From positions 1 to 64,000 of the forward strand of contig NZ_LBFC01000023.1 of NCBI RefSeq assembly GCF_001990485.1: a DNA stretch of 64,000 nt, written 5' to 3'. The notes beneath the pieces were generated by a model. It made no database searches. It was not told the DNA's origin and saw only the letters and a program-made list of their open reading frames with translations. This DNA comes from Thermosipho affectus. Its GTDB lineage: Bacteria; Thermotogota; Thermotogae; Thermotogales; Fervidobacteriaceae. The position numbers were made by a program, and so were the translations under genes. Below are positions 9,218-19,608 of the stretch, piece by piece (the stretch's first letter is position 1; each line of letters opens with the position of its first letter).

Positions 9218-10915
9218 CTAAAATCTGAAACTATTTACTATTTTGTTTAAAACAGTAACTACTTTCTTTAAATCATTACTCATCGTATTTAATTTTGTTA
9301 TTCCCTTTTCAAGATCATCAAGCATATCCTTATTTAATTCAATCCTATGTACTTGTTCTGAGAGCGTTCTAGTTGTACTATCAACTGCACTAGACATTTC
9401 CTCTGCTGCTGCACTTTGCTCCTGAGCGGATGCAGCTGTATTATTAATCATATTCGTAATCCCAAATATTTCTTCTTCAATTTTTTCAAGTTTTACCTTA
9501 ACATCTTTTGAAAAATCTGCCGCATCTTTTATGCTTGTAACTGTATTTTTTGTATTTTCATTAACTATATTGGCATTTTCCCTTATTTTTTCTAAAATAT
9601 TTGCAATATTATTTGTCGCTTTTTTGCTTTCTTCCGCAAGTTTTCTAATTTCATCAGCAACCACTGCAAACCCTTTACCAGCTTCTCCTGCTCTTGCAGC
9701 CTCAATCGCAGCATTTAGTGCAAGTAAATTTGTTTGTTCAGAAATTCCATTAATTGTTTCTAATATTTCTTTAATATTTGCAGCAGACAAAGATAATTCG
9801 TCAACCATTTTAGCAGTATACAAAATTTCGTTATATCCTTTCTCGATTATTTCATATACTCTACTTACAGAGTTTGCTCCATCTTTTACGCTTTCAGAAA
9901 TTTCATTAGAACGTTCTGCTAATTCCATCGAAGCTTTAGAAACAGCTTGTGCACTTGCCGCAACTTCCTCAATGCTTGAATTTATCTCTTCAAGCGATGC
10001 CGAAATATTTTGCGAATCTGAAACAACTTTTCCAAATGTCTTCACTAAATTTTCGGCTACATCTTTTTCCTTATTTGAAATTTCATATAAACTTTGCGAT
10101 GACTCCTCTAAGTTTTTCGAATTTTTAGTAAGAGAAGAAACTATTGTTCTTAAACCATCAATCATATTGTTTAATGAATTTGCTATTTTACCTATTTCAT
10201 CTTTCCTATCTACTTGTACTTTCTCAGATAAAACTCCTTTAGAAACATTTTCAACAACTAAAGCAACTTTTTTTACATCTCTCTTTATACCTTTTCCTAT
10301 ATAAAGTACAACTATGAAAGTAATTCCGAGAACTATTAATATTGTAATCAAATTTTTAATGAAAAAACTATTTACTATTTTATTAATATCATCAATATAA
10401 ACTCCTGCTCCAATTATAAATTTGTATGGGGCAAACCACTTTGCATATGAAATTTTACCTACATCTTTTCCCAACGATGGTTTATTCCAAACATATTCAT
10501 ATATAAACTCACCGTTTCTTTTTGCACCATCTACTAAATCAACAAGTATTAACCTTCCTTTTGGATCTCTTATATTATTTGCTTTTTTGTTTTCCAAAGT
10601 CGGATGTACAATTCCAACATATTTTTCATTAAAAATAAATACGTAATTACTCCCATCAAATTTCATTGAAGAAATATATCTTTTCACAAAATCTATTGCC
10701 TTATTATGATCTATAATTCCATTTTTCTCCATTTTGTAGATATTTTCCACAATACCATATGCACTTTCAACCACACTTTTTACCTTATCTATTTTTTCAT
10801 ACCTTAACTCTTTATAAAAATTAACATAACTGAACCACAAGAAAAAAATAGAAACAAATATCACAGTACCAATAGTCAAAAACATTATCAAACTAGATAA
10901 ACTTTTCAACTTCAT
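9218..10915 (-). CDS. Methyl-accepting chemotaxis protein with Cache sensor domain
   Basis: A 565-aa membrane chemoreceptor. In order: a transmembrane helix at about residues 9-29; a periplasmic single-Cache domain ([20 protein letters not shown] and a second half ending in [12 protein letters not shown]); a second transmembrane helix near 188-206; a HAMP linker; and a long coiled-coil signalling domain. The signalling hairpin [20 protein letters not shown] for CheA/CheW contact is intact. Small-molecule ligands are usual for such Cache domains but the ligand is unknown. It is transcribed alone. Confidence 0.92.
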   Translation of the reverse strand: MKLKSLSSLIMFLTIGTVIFVSIFFLWFSYVNFYKELRYEKIDKVKSVVESAYGIVENIYKMEKNGIIDHNKAIDFVKRYISSMKFDGSNYVFIFNEKYVGIVHPTLENKKANNIRDPKGRLILVDLVDGAKRNGEFIYEYVWNKPSLGKDVGKISYAKWFAPYKFIIGAGVYIDDINKIVNSFFIKNLITILIVLGITFIVVLYIGKGIKRDVKKVALVVENVSKGVLSEKVQVDRKDEIGKIANSLNNMIDGLRTIVSSLTKNSKNLEESSQSLYEISNKEKDVAENLVKTFGKVVSDSQNISASLEEINSSIEEVAASAQAVSKASMELAERSNEISESVKDGANSVSRVYEIIEKGYNEILYTAKMVDELSLSAANIKEILETINGISEQTNLLALNAAIEAARAGEAGKGFAVVADEIRKLAEESKKATNNIANILEKIRENANIVNENTKNTVTSIKDAADFSKDVKVKLEKIEEEIFGITNMINNTAASAQEQSAAAEEMSSAVDSTTRTLSEQVHRIELNKDMLDDLEKGITKLNTMSNDLKKVVTVLNKIVNSFRF

Positions 10916-11052
10916 ATTCTCTCACCTACTTCATATATTTTTTATATCCTTAATTTAGATTGTACTACATATAAATTACAATGGTTATCTTTGATTTAAC
11001 AATGTTACTAATTAATTAAAACAAATGTATAAACATTTAATTAAAAATACAA

Positions 11053-11083
11053 AATAAATCCGGTATTAAATACCGGATTTATT
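11053..11083 (-). terminator. Terminator of guaB
   Basis: AAATAAATCCGGTATT pairs with AATACCGGATTTATT almost without a loop, next to the guaB stop, with T-rich sequence on the minus strand side. Confidence 0.75.
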
Positions 11084-11090
11084 ATTCAAC

Positions 11091-12554
<1,464 letters not shown>

Positions 12555-13493
12555 CTATTTTCTTAAAATGATTTGATATATGTAAATTATATAGATAGTT
12601 AAAAATACTATACCTTCTAATTTTCCTATCTTTTTCCTAAAAATCGCAAACAAGAATAACAAAATAGATAATAAATTCATTATAATAAGGTCTAAAGTAA
12701 AGCTTTTAACATCAATTCCCAAAGTACCTACCAAAGAACTAATCCCTAAAATAAATAAAATATTAAAAATATTACTTCCGACTATGTTTCCAACTAATAT
12801 ATCTTGTTCTTTTTTTAAAGTTGAAATTAAACTTACAACTATTTCTGGTAATGAAGTCCCTATAGCAACGATTGTCAATCCCACAAACGTTTCACTAAGA
12901 TGAAAATATTTTGCTATTTTCACTACATTATCTATTGTGAGCTCTCCACCTAACCAAATACCTAAAACACCTACACCTACAAGAAGAAAAGCTATATTTG
13001 TTTTGTAAACTTTTGCTTCAGATTCAAATTCTTTTTCTACCATTTCTTTGTCACTTTTAATTAAATAATAAAGATAAATAATTAAAAGTGAAACAAAAAC
13101 TACTCCGTAATTCCACATTAAAATTTTTTCTCTTAAAAAAAGTACCGTAAAAACTACTGTAGAGATAATCATAAAAGGTATTTCAACCATAGATGTATTT
13201 TTTTCTATCTTAATATTTGAAATTAAAGCTGCCAAAGCTAGAGCAATTGCAATATTGGCTATATTACTCCCCACGACGTTAGATATGGATACGCTACTAT
13301 GTCCTTTTACAACAGAAACCAACGAAGCAACCAATTCAGGCAGTGAAGTTCCAAATGCTACAACTGAAAGTCCTACGACAATTTTCGAAATTCCCAAACC
13401 CAGAGCAATTGAAACTGCCCCATCAACTAACCAATCTGCTCCCTTTATTAATAAAACAAATCCAATTATAAGGCCTAAAAGGTTTAAAATCAT
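12555..13493 (-). CDS. CaCA-family Na+/Ca2+ (cation) exchanger
   Basis: An integral membrane antiporter of about 312 residues with two inverted halves. Each half carries an alpha repeat, VVAFGTSLPELVASLVS and IVAIGTSLPEIVVSLIS, with the acidic residue that binds the cation, plus GNIVGSNIFNILFILG-type sequence. It resembles the YrbG group. I prefer the ATG at 13493 over a GTG nine bases upstream because AGGGAG is then eight bases away. Ion specificity (Ca2+ versus Na+/K+) is not decided by the sequence. Confidence 0.85.
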   Translation of the reverse strand: MILNLLGLIIGFVLLIKGADWLVDGAVSIALGLGISKIVVGLSVVAFGTSLPELVASLVSVVKGHSSVSISNVVGSNIANIAIALALAALISNIKIEKNTSMVEIPFMIISTVVFTVLFLREKILMWNYGVVFVSLLIIYLYYLIKSDKEMVEKEFESEAKVYKTNIAFLLVGVGVLGIWLGGELTIDNVVKIAKYFHLSETFVGLTIVAIGTSLPEIVVSLISTLKKEQDILVGNIVGSNIFNILFILGISSLVGTLGIDVKSFTLDLIIMNLLSILLFLFAIFRKKIGKLEGIVFLTIYIIYIYQIILRK

Positions 13494-13507
13494 ACATGCC
13501 ACTCCCT

Positions 13508-14776
13508 TTAAAAATATCTAATTTCTATGTAAACGATAGAAATAATCAAAGAGACCAAAGAAGGAATAACTGAAAACTTGAAAAAATCTTTAAATGAAAC
13601 GTTTTTCTTGGAATATTTTACAAGCATAGTAATTGCAACAATATTTGCAGATGCACCAATTGGAGTAAAGTTTCCACCATAGCAAACTCCCAATGATAGT
13701 GCCCACCAATACGGCATCAAATTTGAAAAAGATGAGTTTATTGACGGCAACATCTTTATTACCGGAATCATAGTTGCCGTAAACGGAATATTATCAAAAA
13801 ATCCACTCACAAAGAATGACATAACTATCAAACCCAAACCAAATAATCTGGGTGAATTTCCAAAATTTTCACTCAAAACCAAGGCAACTTGTTTTAAAAT
13901 TCCCGTATCTTCTAAAGCACCTGTAATAATAAACAAACCTATAAAGAAAAATATAGTACTCCACTCAATTTCTGCAAAATGTTTTTCCAAGTTTTTTGGA
14001 TCAATAACTAAAATAGAAACAAAACCCATACCAAAAGCTATAATAGAGCTGTGAATCTGTAATTTTTCTTGAAGGACAAAAAGCAATATTACAACTGAAA
14101 GCAAAATAAATGACTTTATCAAATTTTTCTTCGATATTGAAAGTTCATTAAAATTAAATTCTATTTTATTGGATAAAAACTTTTTATATTTAATCAAAAA
14201 TATAATCAACACAATTAATAGCGTTATAATTGTTGGGAATGCAGTATTTAAAATAAAATCATTAAATGTTAAACGTGCAGCATTACCTATTAAAATATTA
14301 GGTGGGTCTCCAATTAGTGTTGCAGTTCCTCCAATGTTTGAACTAAAAACCTCTGAAAGTACAAAAAAGGTAGGATCGATATTGGCTGCATCGGCAATTG
14401 CCAAAGTAATAGGTATAAAAATCATTACAGTAGTGACATTATCAATAAAAGCTGAAAACAGTGCAACAAAAAAATTAATAAGCAAAAAAATCTTTAGTAA
14501 AGAATTCTTTGAAAATTTTATTATCCAAAATGCAACGTATTCAAAAAATCCAACACTTTTAATTGTAGAAACTAAAAGCATCATTCCAATCAATAAAAAT
14601 ATAGTATCAAAATCCACATAATTTTTAAACAAATAATCTGGGTCTTCAAAAACTCCAAAAAATGTTAAAATAAAGGCTCCTAAAACAACAGCAATAGACC
14701 TATGTATCTTTTCTGAAATAATTAAGTAGTATACGATAACAAATATTATTAAAGCAATAATTGCATCTACACTCAA
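13508..14776 (-). CDS. Ion transporter superfamily permease (ArsB/NhaD-like)
   Basis: A 422-aa membrane protein with about ten to eleven hydrophobic segments and internal repeats marked by FIDNVTTVMIFIP and GFFDNIPFTATMIPV, plus GGTATLIGDPPNILIG and GGNFTPIGASANIVAI. These are signature loops of the ArsB/NhaD/CitM ion transporter superfamily. Na+/H+ antiport or anion export are both possible; no arsenic genes are near. The start is TTG with AGGGGTG six bases upstream. It heads the group permease-exchanger-guaB. Confidence 0.75.
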   Translation of the reverse strand: MSVDAIIALIIFVIVYYLIISEKIHRSIAVVLGAFILTFFGVFEDPDYLFKNYVDFDTIFLLIGMMLLVSTIKSVGFFEYVAFWIIKFSKNSLLKIFLLINFFVALFSAFIDNVTTVMIFIPITLAIADAANIDPTFFVLSEVFSSNIGGTATLIGDPPNILIGNAARLTFNDFILNTAFPTIITLLIVLIIFLIKYKKFLSNKIEFNFNELSISKKNLIKSFILLSVVILLFVLQEKLQIHSSIIAFGMGFVSILVIDPKNLEKHFAEIEWSTIFFFIGLFIITGALEDTGILKQVALVLSENFGNSPRLFGLGLIVMSFFVSGFFDNIPFTATMIPVIKMLPSINSSFSNLMPYWWALSLGVCYGGNFTPIGASANIVAITMLVKYSKKNVSFKDFFKFSVIPSLVSLIISIVYIEIRYF

Positions 14777-14805
14777 TTATTTCACCCCTGTTTTTAAATT
14801 AAAAA

Positions 14806-14827
14806 AAAAGGGCACATATGGCCCTGG
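14806..14827 (-). terminator. Terminator after tRNA-Gly
   Basis: AGGGC/GCCCT stem followed by a run of nine T on the minus strand, directly behind the CCA end of the tRNA and partly overlapping it. Confidence 0.7.
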
Positions 14828-14900
14828 AGCGGGCGACGGGATTCGAACCCGCGACCCTCAGCTTGGGAAGCTGATGCTCTACCAACTGAGCTACACCCGC
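14825..14900 (-). tRNA. tRNA-Gly (anticodon CCC)
   Basis: A complete cloverleaf on the minus strand: acceptor GCGGGTG/CGCCCGC with one G-T pair, D-arm TAGCTCAGTTGGTAGAGC, anticodon stem TCAGC/GCTGA around loop TTCCCAA giving anticodon CCC, and T-arm with GTTCGAATCC. The discriminator base is T, as expected for glycine, and the 3' CCA is encoded in the DNA. Confidence 0.95.
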
Positions 14901-14945
14901 TAATCTCAATAAATATTATATCAAAGGATGATAAAGTTTTCAAGT

Positions 14946-15521
14946 TCATATTTTTATCATACCTTGGAATCCCATAAAAGCCAGAGATAAGAGTGAAGCA
15001 GTTATTAAAGCCAAAGGTAATCCTTCAAAGGGTTTTGGAACATCGTATAACTCAAGCTTTTCCCTTATTGCGCTAAAAACAATTAACGCAAGCAAAAATC
15101 CCAAACCTGCTCCCAGTGCATTGAATATTGCTTCAAGTAAGTTGTAATTACTCATACTGTTAATAAGCGCTACACCAAGAATTATACAATTTGTAGTGAT
15201 AAGAGGAAGAAAAATTCCCAAAGCATCATATAAATTTGGATTATTTTTCTTCAAAAATAACTCAACAAATTGTACAAATGATGCTATTACAAGAATAAAA
15301 ACAATTGTTCTCAAAAATTCAAGTCCCAAACTTATTAACAATCTATCCAAAAACCAAGAAATCGTTGATGACATAACAAGCACAAAGGTGGCAGCAAGCC
15401 CCATTCCAAATGCTGTATCCATTTTTTTAGAAACACCTAAAAACGGACATATACCCAAAAATCTTATAAAAACATAATTATTAACAAGCATTGCAGAAAG
15501 TAAAATTAAAAATACCTTCAT
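14946..15521 (-). CDS. rnfA: Rnf complex subunit RnfA
   Basis: A 191-aa membrane subunit with six predicted helices and the RnfA/RnfE signature NYVFIRFLGICPFLGVSKK, including the conserved Cys that is thought to hold an iron centre with RnfE. The Rnf complex couples ferredoxin oxidation and NAD reduction to Na+ or H+ pumping. It overlaps rnfE by four bases and is the last gene of rnfCDGEA. RnfB would usually follow, but the tRNA gene comes next instead. Confidence 0.93.
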   Translation of the reverse strand: MKVFLILLSAMLVNNYVFIRFLGICPFLGVSKKMDTAFGMGLAATFVLVMSSTISWFLDRLLISLGLEFLRTIVFILVIASFVQFVELFLKKNNPNLYDALGIFLPLITTNCIILGVALINSMSNYNLLEAIFNALGAGLGFLLALIVFSAIREKLELYDVPKPFEGLPLALITASLLSLAFMGFQGMIKI

Positions 15522-16132
15522 TTAACCTTCCCCCTTTCTTTTCTTTTCATGCCAATAAAGGCAAATAAAGCTGCTAATAATCCCAATGTTAAATATGCAC
15601 CAGGGGGAAGTATCATTATAAACACATTAAACGCTTTACCCCAAATTTTTATATCGAATATCGTACCATTTCCCAATAATTCTCTTATAGCACCTAATAA
15701 AGTTAAACTTGCAGTAAAACCCAAACCCATTCCCAAACCATCAATTAATGAATACCAAACATTATTTTTTGATGCAAAAGCTTCAGCTCTTCCCATTATC
15801 AAACAATTAACAACTATTAATGGAATAAAAAGCCCCAATGTTTTCCAAAGATCATATACATATGCGTGCATCAACAAATCAACCATTGTCACAAATGATG
15901 CTATTATAGTTATAAAAATAGGTATTCTAATCTTTTCGGGCACTGCCTTTCTAAGAAGAGAAATGACTATATTGGATAAAACTAGAACTACAGTAGCAGC
16001 TATTCCCATTCCAAGTCCATTTTTTGCACTTGTAGTAGTTGCAAGAGTAGGACACATGCCTAAAGCTTGTACAAATGTGGGATTTTCAACAACAAATCCT
16101 TTAGAAAATTCCTTCCAAGTTCTACTGGCCAT
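15518..16132 (-). CDS. rnfE: Rnf complex subunit RnfE
   Basis: A 204-aa membrane protein homologous to RnfA, with NPTFVQALGMCPTLATTTSA near residues 17-36 and the conserved Cys in it. Six hydrophobic segments. It pairs with RnfA in inverted topology in the membrane part of the complex. The gene overlaps both rnfG upstream and rnfA downstream, consistent with tight co-translation. Confidence 0.93.
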   Translation of the reverse strand: MASRTWKEFSKGFVVENPTFVQALGMCPTLATTTSAKNGLGMGIAATVVLVLSNIVISLLRKAVPEKIRIPIFITIIASFVTMVDLLMHAYVYDLWKTLGLFIPLIVVNCLIMGRAEAFASKNNVWYSLIDGLGMGLGFTASLTLLGAIRELLGNGTIFDIKIWGKAFNVFIMILPPGAYLTLGLLAALFAFIGMKRKERGKVK

Positions 16133-16802
16133 TTCTTAGCACCTCCTTTTGCAAATACTCAAACATAGCGTTCAAAGTTGCTGCTACAGCTCGTGGAGTA
16201 ATAGTTGCCCCAGTCATAACATCACTAATTTTTACTATTCCTATCTTTTTTGCATCTTCAGGTGAGAGATTACTTTTACCCGCATCTTTATCAACTTTTA
16301 CACCATTTTTCAAACCCTCGTATGGTATTGGATAAAACCTCTTTTGCGAAACTTCTTCTGCTATCTTTGCACCTAATCCCGGTGTTTCCTGTGAATAATC
16401 TATTACCTTTATTGCCATTAAATCTATCCTATTTTCTTTTACTAAAAATGAAGCAACTGAAATTACTTTACCACCATATCCTATTCCGTATCCTTTTAAA
16501 ACGTAAACATTTCCTTTATTTGTTCTAAACTTAAAAACAGGAGAAACAACAACACTTGTTTCTGCCTTGAACAATTCTTCTTCTGGGTTATTTGAAGCGG
16601 ATACAACAGCATCTTTTATTTTATTTTCATCTACAATTAATTTTCCATCTTCTGTCAAAACAAATTTTACCGCATCAATAGTATTTTTTAATTCTGCAAT
16701 TTTTATTGCATCTTGCGTATAAACATAGACATATCCTAGTATTAACCCTGCAACCAGTGTATAAACCATTAAAATTATTCCCGTTTTAAACATTTCTTTC
16801 AT
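16122..16802 (-). CDS. rnfG: Rnf complex subunit RnfG
   Basis: A 226-aa subunit with one N-terminal transmembrane helix (residues about 8-28) and an FMN-binding domain outside the membrane. The motif DVMTGATITPRAV near residue 195 carries the threonine expected to be covalently flavinylated. It overlaps rnfD by four bases and rnfE by eleven. A flavin transferase (ApbE) would be needed; none is in this window. Confidence 0.92.
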   Translation of the reverse strand: MKEMFKTGIILMVYTLVAGLILGYVYVYTQDAIKIAELKNTIDAVKFVLTEDGKLIVDENKIKDAVVSASNNPEEELFKAETSVVVSPVFKFRTNKGNVYVLKGYGIGYGGKVISVASFLVKENRIDLMAIKVIDYSQETPGLGAKIAEEVSQKRFYPIPYEGLKNGVKVDKDAGKSNLSPEDAKKIGIVKISDVMTGATITPRAVAATLNAMFEYLQKEVLRNGQ

Positions 16803-17755
16803 GATTCCACCTCACCAAATATTCGTGGCATCGTATATTTATCAATTAACGGAACAAAAGCATTCATTAATAAAATAGAAAGTGAAACTCCTTCTGGATA
16901 TCCCGCAAAGTACCTTATAAGTAATGTCATAACACCAATACCAACTCCAAAAATTGCCTGGCCTTTGATTGTCATGGGACTTGTAACCATATCTGTAGCC
17001 ATAAACAAAGCACCAAGCATTAACCCACCACTTAAAATATGAAATAAAGGAGTTCCAAAAGAAGGATTTACAAAATAAAATACACTAGACATAACAAAAA
17101 CTGTAGAAATATACGAAATTGGGATCATAATCTTTATTCTCTTTCTTATCACAAGATATATAAATCCAACCAAAAGTAGTAAGACACTTGTTTCACCAAT
17201 TGAACCTCCACGATTTCCAATAAACAAATCCCAATAACCCACATTAACATTTCCAGTTTCTTTTAAAATTGCAAGTGGAGTTGCTGATGTTTGCACATCA
17301 ATCCATTTTGTAAAAGAAAGCACAGGTTTGTACCAAGTAGTCATTGCCACGGGAAATGAAACAAGCAAAAACGCCCTTCCAGCAAGTGCTGGATTAAAAA
17401 TATTCATTCCAAGCCCGCCAAATGCATGTTTGGCAATCCCTAATGCAAAAGCTAATCCTATCAAAAACACCCACCAAGGAGTTGCAGAACTTACATTCAT
17501 TGCAAGTAAAATTCCCGTTATGGCTGCACTTCCATTTGGAGTAAAACTTTTATCATTTCTAAGCACTCTCATTATAAACAATTCAAACAATTCACCAGTA
17601 ACTGCCCCAAGTAAGATTAAAAATAGTGCATAACCACCAAAAAAGTACCACGCTCCAATAATGGCAGGAATTAATGCTATAATAACATCCGTCATAACTT
17701 TTGAAGTAGTGTCATTTGCTCTTACATGTGGTGCATTTCCAGTTATTAACTTCAT
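16799..17755 (-). CDS. rnfD: Rnf complex subunit RnfD
   Basis: A 318-aa membrane subunit with about ten hydrophobic stretches and the VQTSATPLAIL segment near residues 160-170 with the presumed flavin-binding Thr. I start at the ATG at 17755, which shares one base with the rnfC stop (TAATG) and has GAGAGGGGGG upstream. The longer open frame only reads rnfC in another frame. GLGMNIFNPALAGRAF is a clear RnfD/NqrB signature. Confidence 0.92.
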   Translation of the reverse strand: MKLITGNAPHVRANDTTSKVMTDVIIALIPAIIGAWYFFGGYALFLILLGAVTGELFELFIMRVLRNDKSFTPNGSAAITGILLAMNVSSATPWWVFLIGLAFALGIAKHAFGGLGMNIFNPALAGRAFLLVSFPVAMTTWYKPVLSFTKWIDVQTSATPLAILKETGNVNVGYWDLFIGNRGGSIGETSVLLLLVGFIYLVIRKRIKIMIPISYISTVFVMSSVFYFVNPSFGTPLFHILSGGLMLGALFMATDMVTSPMTIKGQAIFGVGIGVMTLLIRYFAGYPEGVSLSILLMNAFVPLIDKYTMPRIFGEVES

Positions 17756-19071
17756 TATTTTTTCCCCCCTCTCAGGGCCTTGTATACTTTTTTGGCCAAT
17801 TTGATCGTTTTTACATGTTCTATTTTTGCAGGACAGATATATGTACAAGAACCACATTCAATACAATCTAACAAACCAATTTCGACTGCTTCATCATATC
17901 TTTTTTTCTTTCCTAATAAATCAAGTAAATAAGGTTGCAATCCCATTGGACAAACATTAACACAATATGAACATCTTATGCAAAATGTGCTTTTTTGTTC
18001 TTTAGGTATTAAAGTTGTAATACCATTGTTACCTTTTACCAAAGGCGTATCAATATTGTTTATAGGGATTCCCATCATTGGTCCACCCATTAGTACTTTT
18101 ACATTTTCAACATTTTCTTTAAAACCTCCTCCAAGGTTTTCGATTACCCAAGAAATAGGAGTGCCTATCCTAACCCACCAATTTCCTGGTTTATTAACTG
18201 CTTCGCCGGTAACAGTTAATCCTCTTTCGACTAAAGGTTTCCCATCTATTACCGCTTCTTTTATCGCATATAAAGTACTTACGTTCAACACTACAACCCC
18301 TACATCCATTGGAAGTTTTCCACGGGGTACTTTCCTACCAGTAGTTGCGTAGATAAGTTGTTTTTCTGCACCTTGAGGATATTTTGTTTTTAATGGAATA
18401 ACATTAATTTTTCCTTTCCATTTATTTTGAAGTAAATTTATTACATCCATCTTATTATCTTCAATGCCAATTGCCACATTTTTTATTCCCAATATTTTTT
18501 TCACTATCTCAATTCCAATCAAAATATCTTCTTGTCTTTCTAACATCATCCTATGATCAATTGTAAGATAAGGTTCACATTCTGCACCATTTATAACAAG
18601 ATAATCTATCTTCTTGTCTTTTGGAGGCATTAATTTAACATAAGTTGGAAACATGGCACCACCAAGCCCTACAATTCCAGCTTTCTTTATAATCTCAACT
18701 AACTCCTCGTTTGAAAAATCCTCATAATTACCATGTGGTAGTAACTCCCACTCATCTTCTCCCTCTCTTTGAATTTCCACTACTTCTACCGCTTTTCCAA
18801 AAATAACATTTGTAACCTTTTTAACATCAACTACAGTACCCGTAACAGGCGAATGGACATAAGAGGATATAAAACCCGTTGGTTCACCAATAACCTGCCC
18901 TGTTTTAACTTTATCACCCTTGTTTACAACTGATTTTGCGGGGCTTCCAGCATGTTGCTGCATAAAAACCAATACCTTTTCAGGTAGAGGTGCTTTCTTA
19001 ATTGGATAATCTTTTGATAAATGCTTATTTTCAGGAGGATGAACACCTCCCAAAAAGGTTGATAACTTCAA
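17755..19071 (-). CDS. rnfC: Rnf complex subunit RnfC
   Basis: A 438-aa soluble subunit that takes part in the NADH-side electron transfer. It has an N-terminal RnfC barrel-type region (GGVHPPENKHLSKDYPI), an FMN/NADH-binding Complex1-51K-like domain with GLGGAMFPTYVK, an SLBB region, and two [4Fe-4S] motifs at residues 364-374 (CIRCSYCVNVC) and 403-413 (CIECGSCTYIC). The start is TTG with GGGAGGTG upstream. It is the first gene of the operon. Confidence 0.93.
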   Translation of the reverse strand: MKLSTFLGGVHPPENKHLSKDYPIKKAPLPEKVLVFMQQHAGSPAKSVVNKGDKVKTGQVIGEPTGFISSYVHSPVTGTVVDVKKVTNVIFGKAVEVVEIQREGEDEWELLPHGNYEDFSNEELVEIIKKAGIVGLGGAMFPTYVKLMPPKDKKIDYLVINGAECEPYLTIDHRMMLERQEDILIGIEIVKKILGIKNVAIGIEDNKMDVINLLQNKWKGKINVIPLKTKYPQGAEKQLIYATTGRKVPRGKLPMDVGVVVLNVSTLYAIKEAVIDGKPLVERGLTVTGEAVNKPGNWWVRIGTPISWVIENLGGGFKENVENVKVLMGGPMMGIPINNIDTPLVKGNNGITTLIPKEQKSTFCIRCSYCVNVCPMGLQPYLLDLLGKKKRYDEAVEIGLLDCIECGSCTYICPAKIEHVKTIKLAKKVYKALRGGKK

Positions 19072-19117
19072 GACACCACACCTCCCAGAATAGACTTTTA
19101 TACCATCACCGAGAATG

Positions 19118-19168
19118 ATTATAACACAGTTTTTTTAGTTTTCACAAACAAATTTTATATGATATAAT
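19118..19168. promoter_or_regulatory. Divergent promoters of rnfC and the GGDEF-like gene sharing a -35 region
   Basis: Minus strand: TTGTGA (19142-19147) and TATAAT (19118-19123) with an 18-base spacer for rnfC. Plus strand: TTCACA (19141-19146) and TATAAT (19163-19168) with a 16-base spacer for the next gene. The two -35 boxes lie on the same bases, so polymerase can probably occupy only one promoter at a time. Confidence 0.55.
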
Positions 19169-19191
19169 TAAAAAAAACGGGAGGAAAAAGT

Positions 19192-19608
19192 ATGGAATAC
19201 CTATTAAATCTTTTTAATGGAAACTGGGTTGATGAAACTACAAGATTACCTAATAAAGACTTTTTTAACCATATCTATCCGCTAATCAAAGAATCAAAAA
19301 CACTGTTTTATCTAATATATTTAGATTTAGAATTTGAATCAACTGATATCAATGAAATTAACTTTGTTATAGCAAGAATTGCATCGATAATAAAACACAG
19401 CGTTAGAATACCAAAAGATTTTGTATGTCGTTCATCTGAAAAAAGCTTTGTATTAATCTTACACGGTATTAATGAAATAGTTGCCAAACAAATAGCAAAT
19501 AGAATAAAAGATTCTCTAGATTATTTACTCTTAAATTATGGAAATAAGAATATCAAAGTAGAGACAAAAATAAAAATCGAAGCTGTAGGAGGTGCTCCTA
19601 GTGAATAA
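19192..19608 (+). CDS. Degenerate GGDEF-domain-like protein
   Basis: A 138-aa protein with the outline of a GGDEF domain: DETTRLPNKDFFNHIYPLIK matches the domain's early D-LT-LPNR-F segment, and IYLDLEF the metal-site strand. Where GG(D/E)EF should be, it has CRSSEKSFVLIL, so it should not make cyclic di-GMP. It is short for a whole domain and has no sensor part. It overlaps the valS start and has AGGAGG just before its own end for valS. Its role is unknown; a ligand-binding or structural role is possible. Confidence 0.6.
   Translation: MEYLLNLFNGNWVDETTRLPNKDFFNHIYPLIKESKTLFYLIYLDLEFESTDINEINFVIARIASIIKHSVRIPKDFVCRSSEKSFVLILHGINEIVAKQIANRIKDSLDYLLLNYGNKNIKVETKIKIEAVGGAPSE

Noticed and set aside
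9531-10304. A 257-codon plus-strand frame
   Set aside because: Antisense of the chemoreceptor coiled coil; its repetitive Ser/Phe/Leu sequence is an artefact of the opposite strand.
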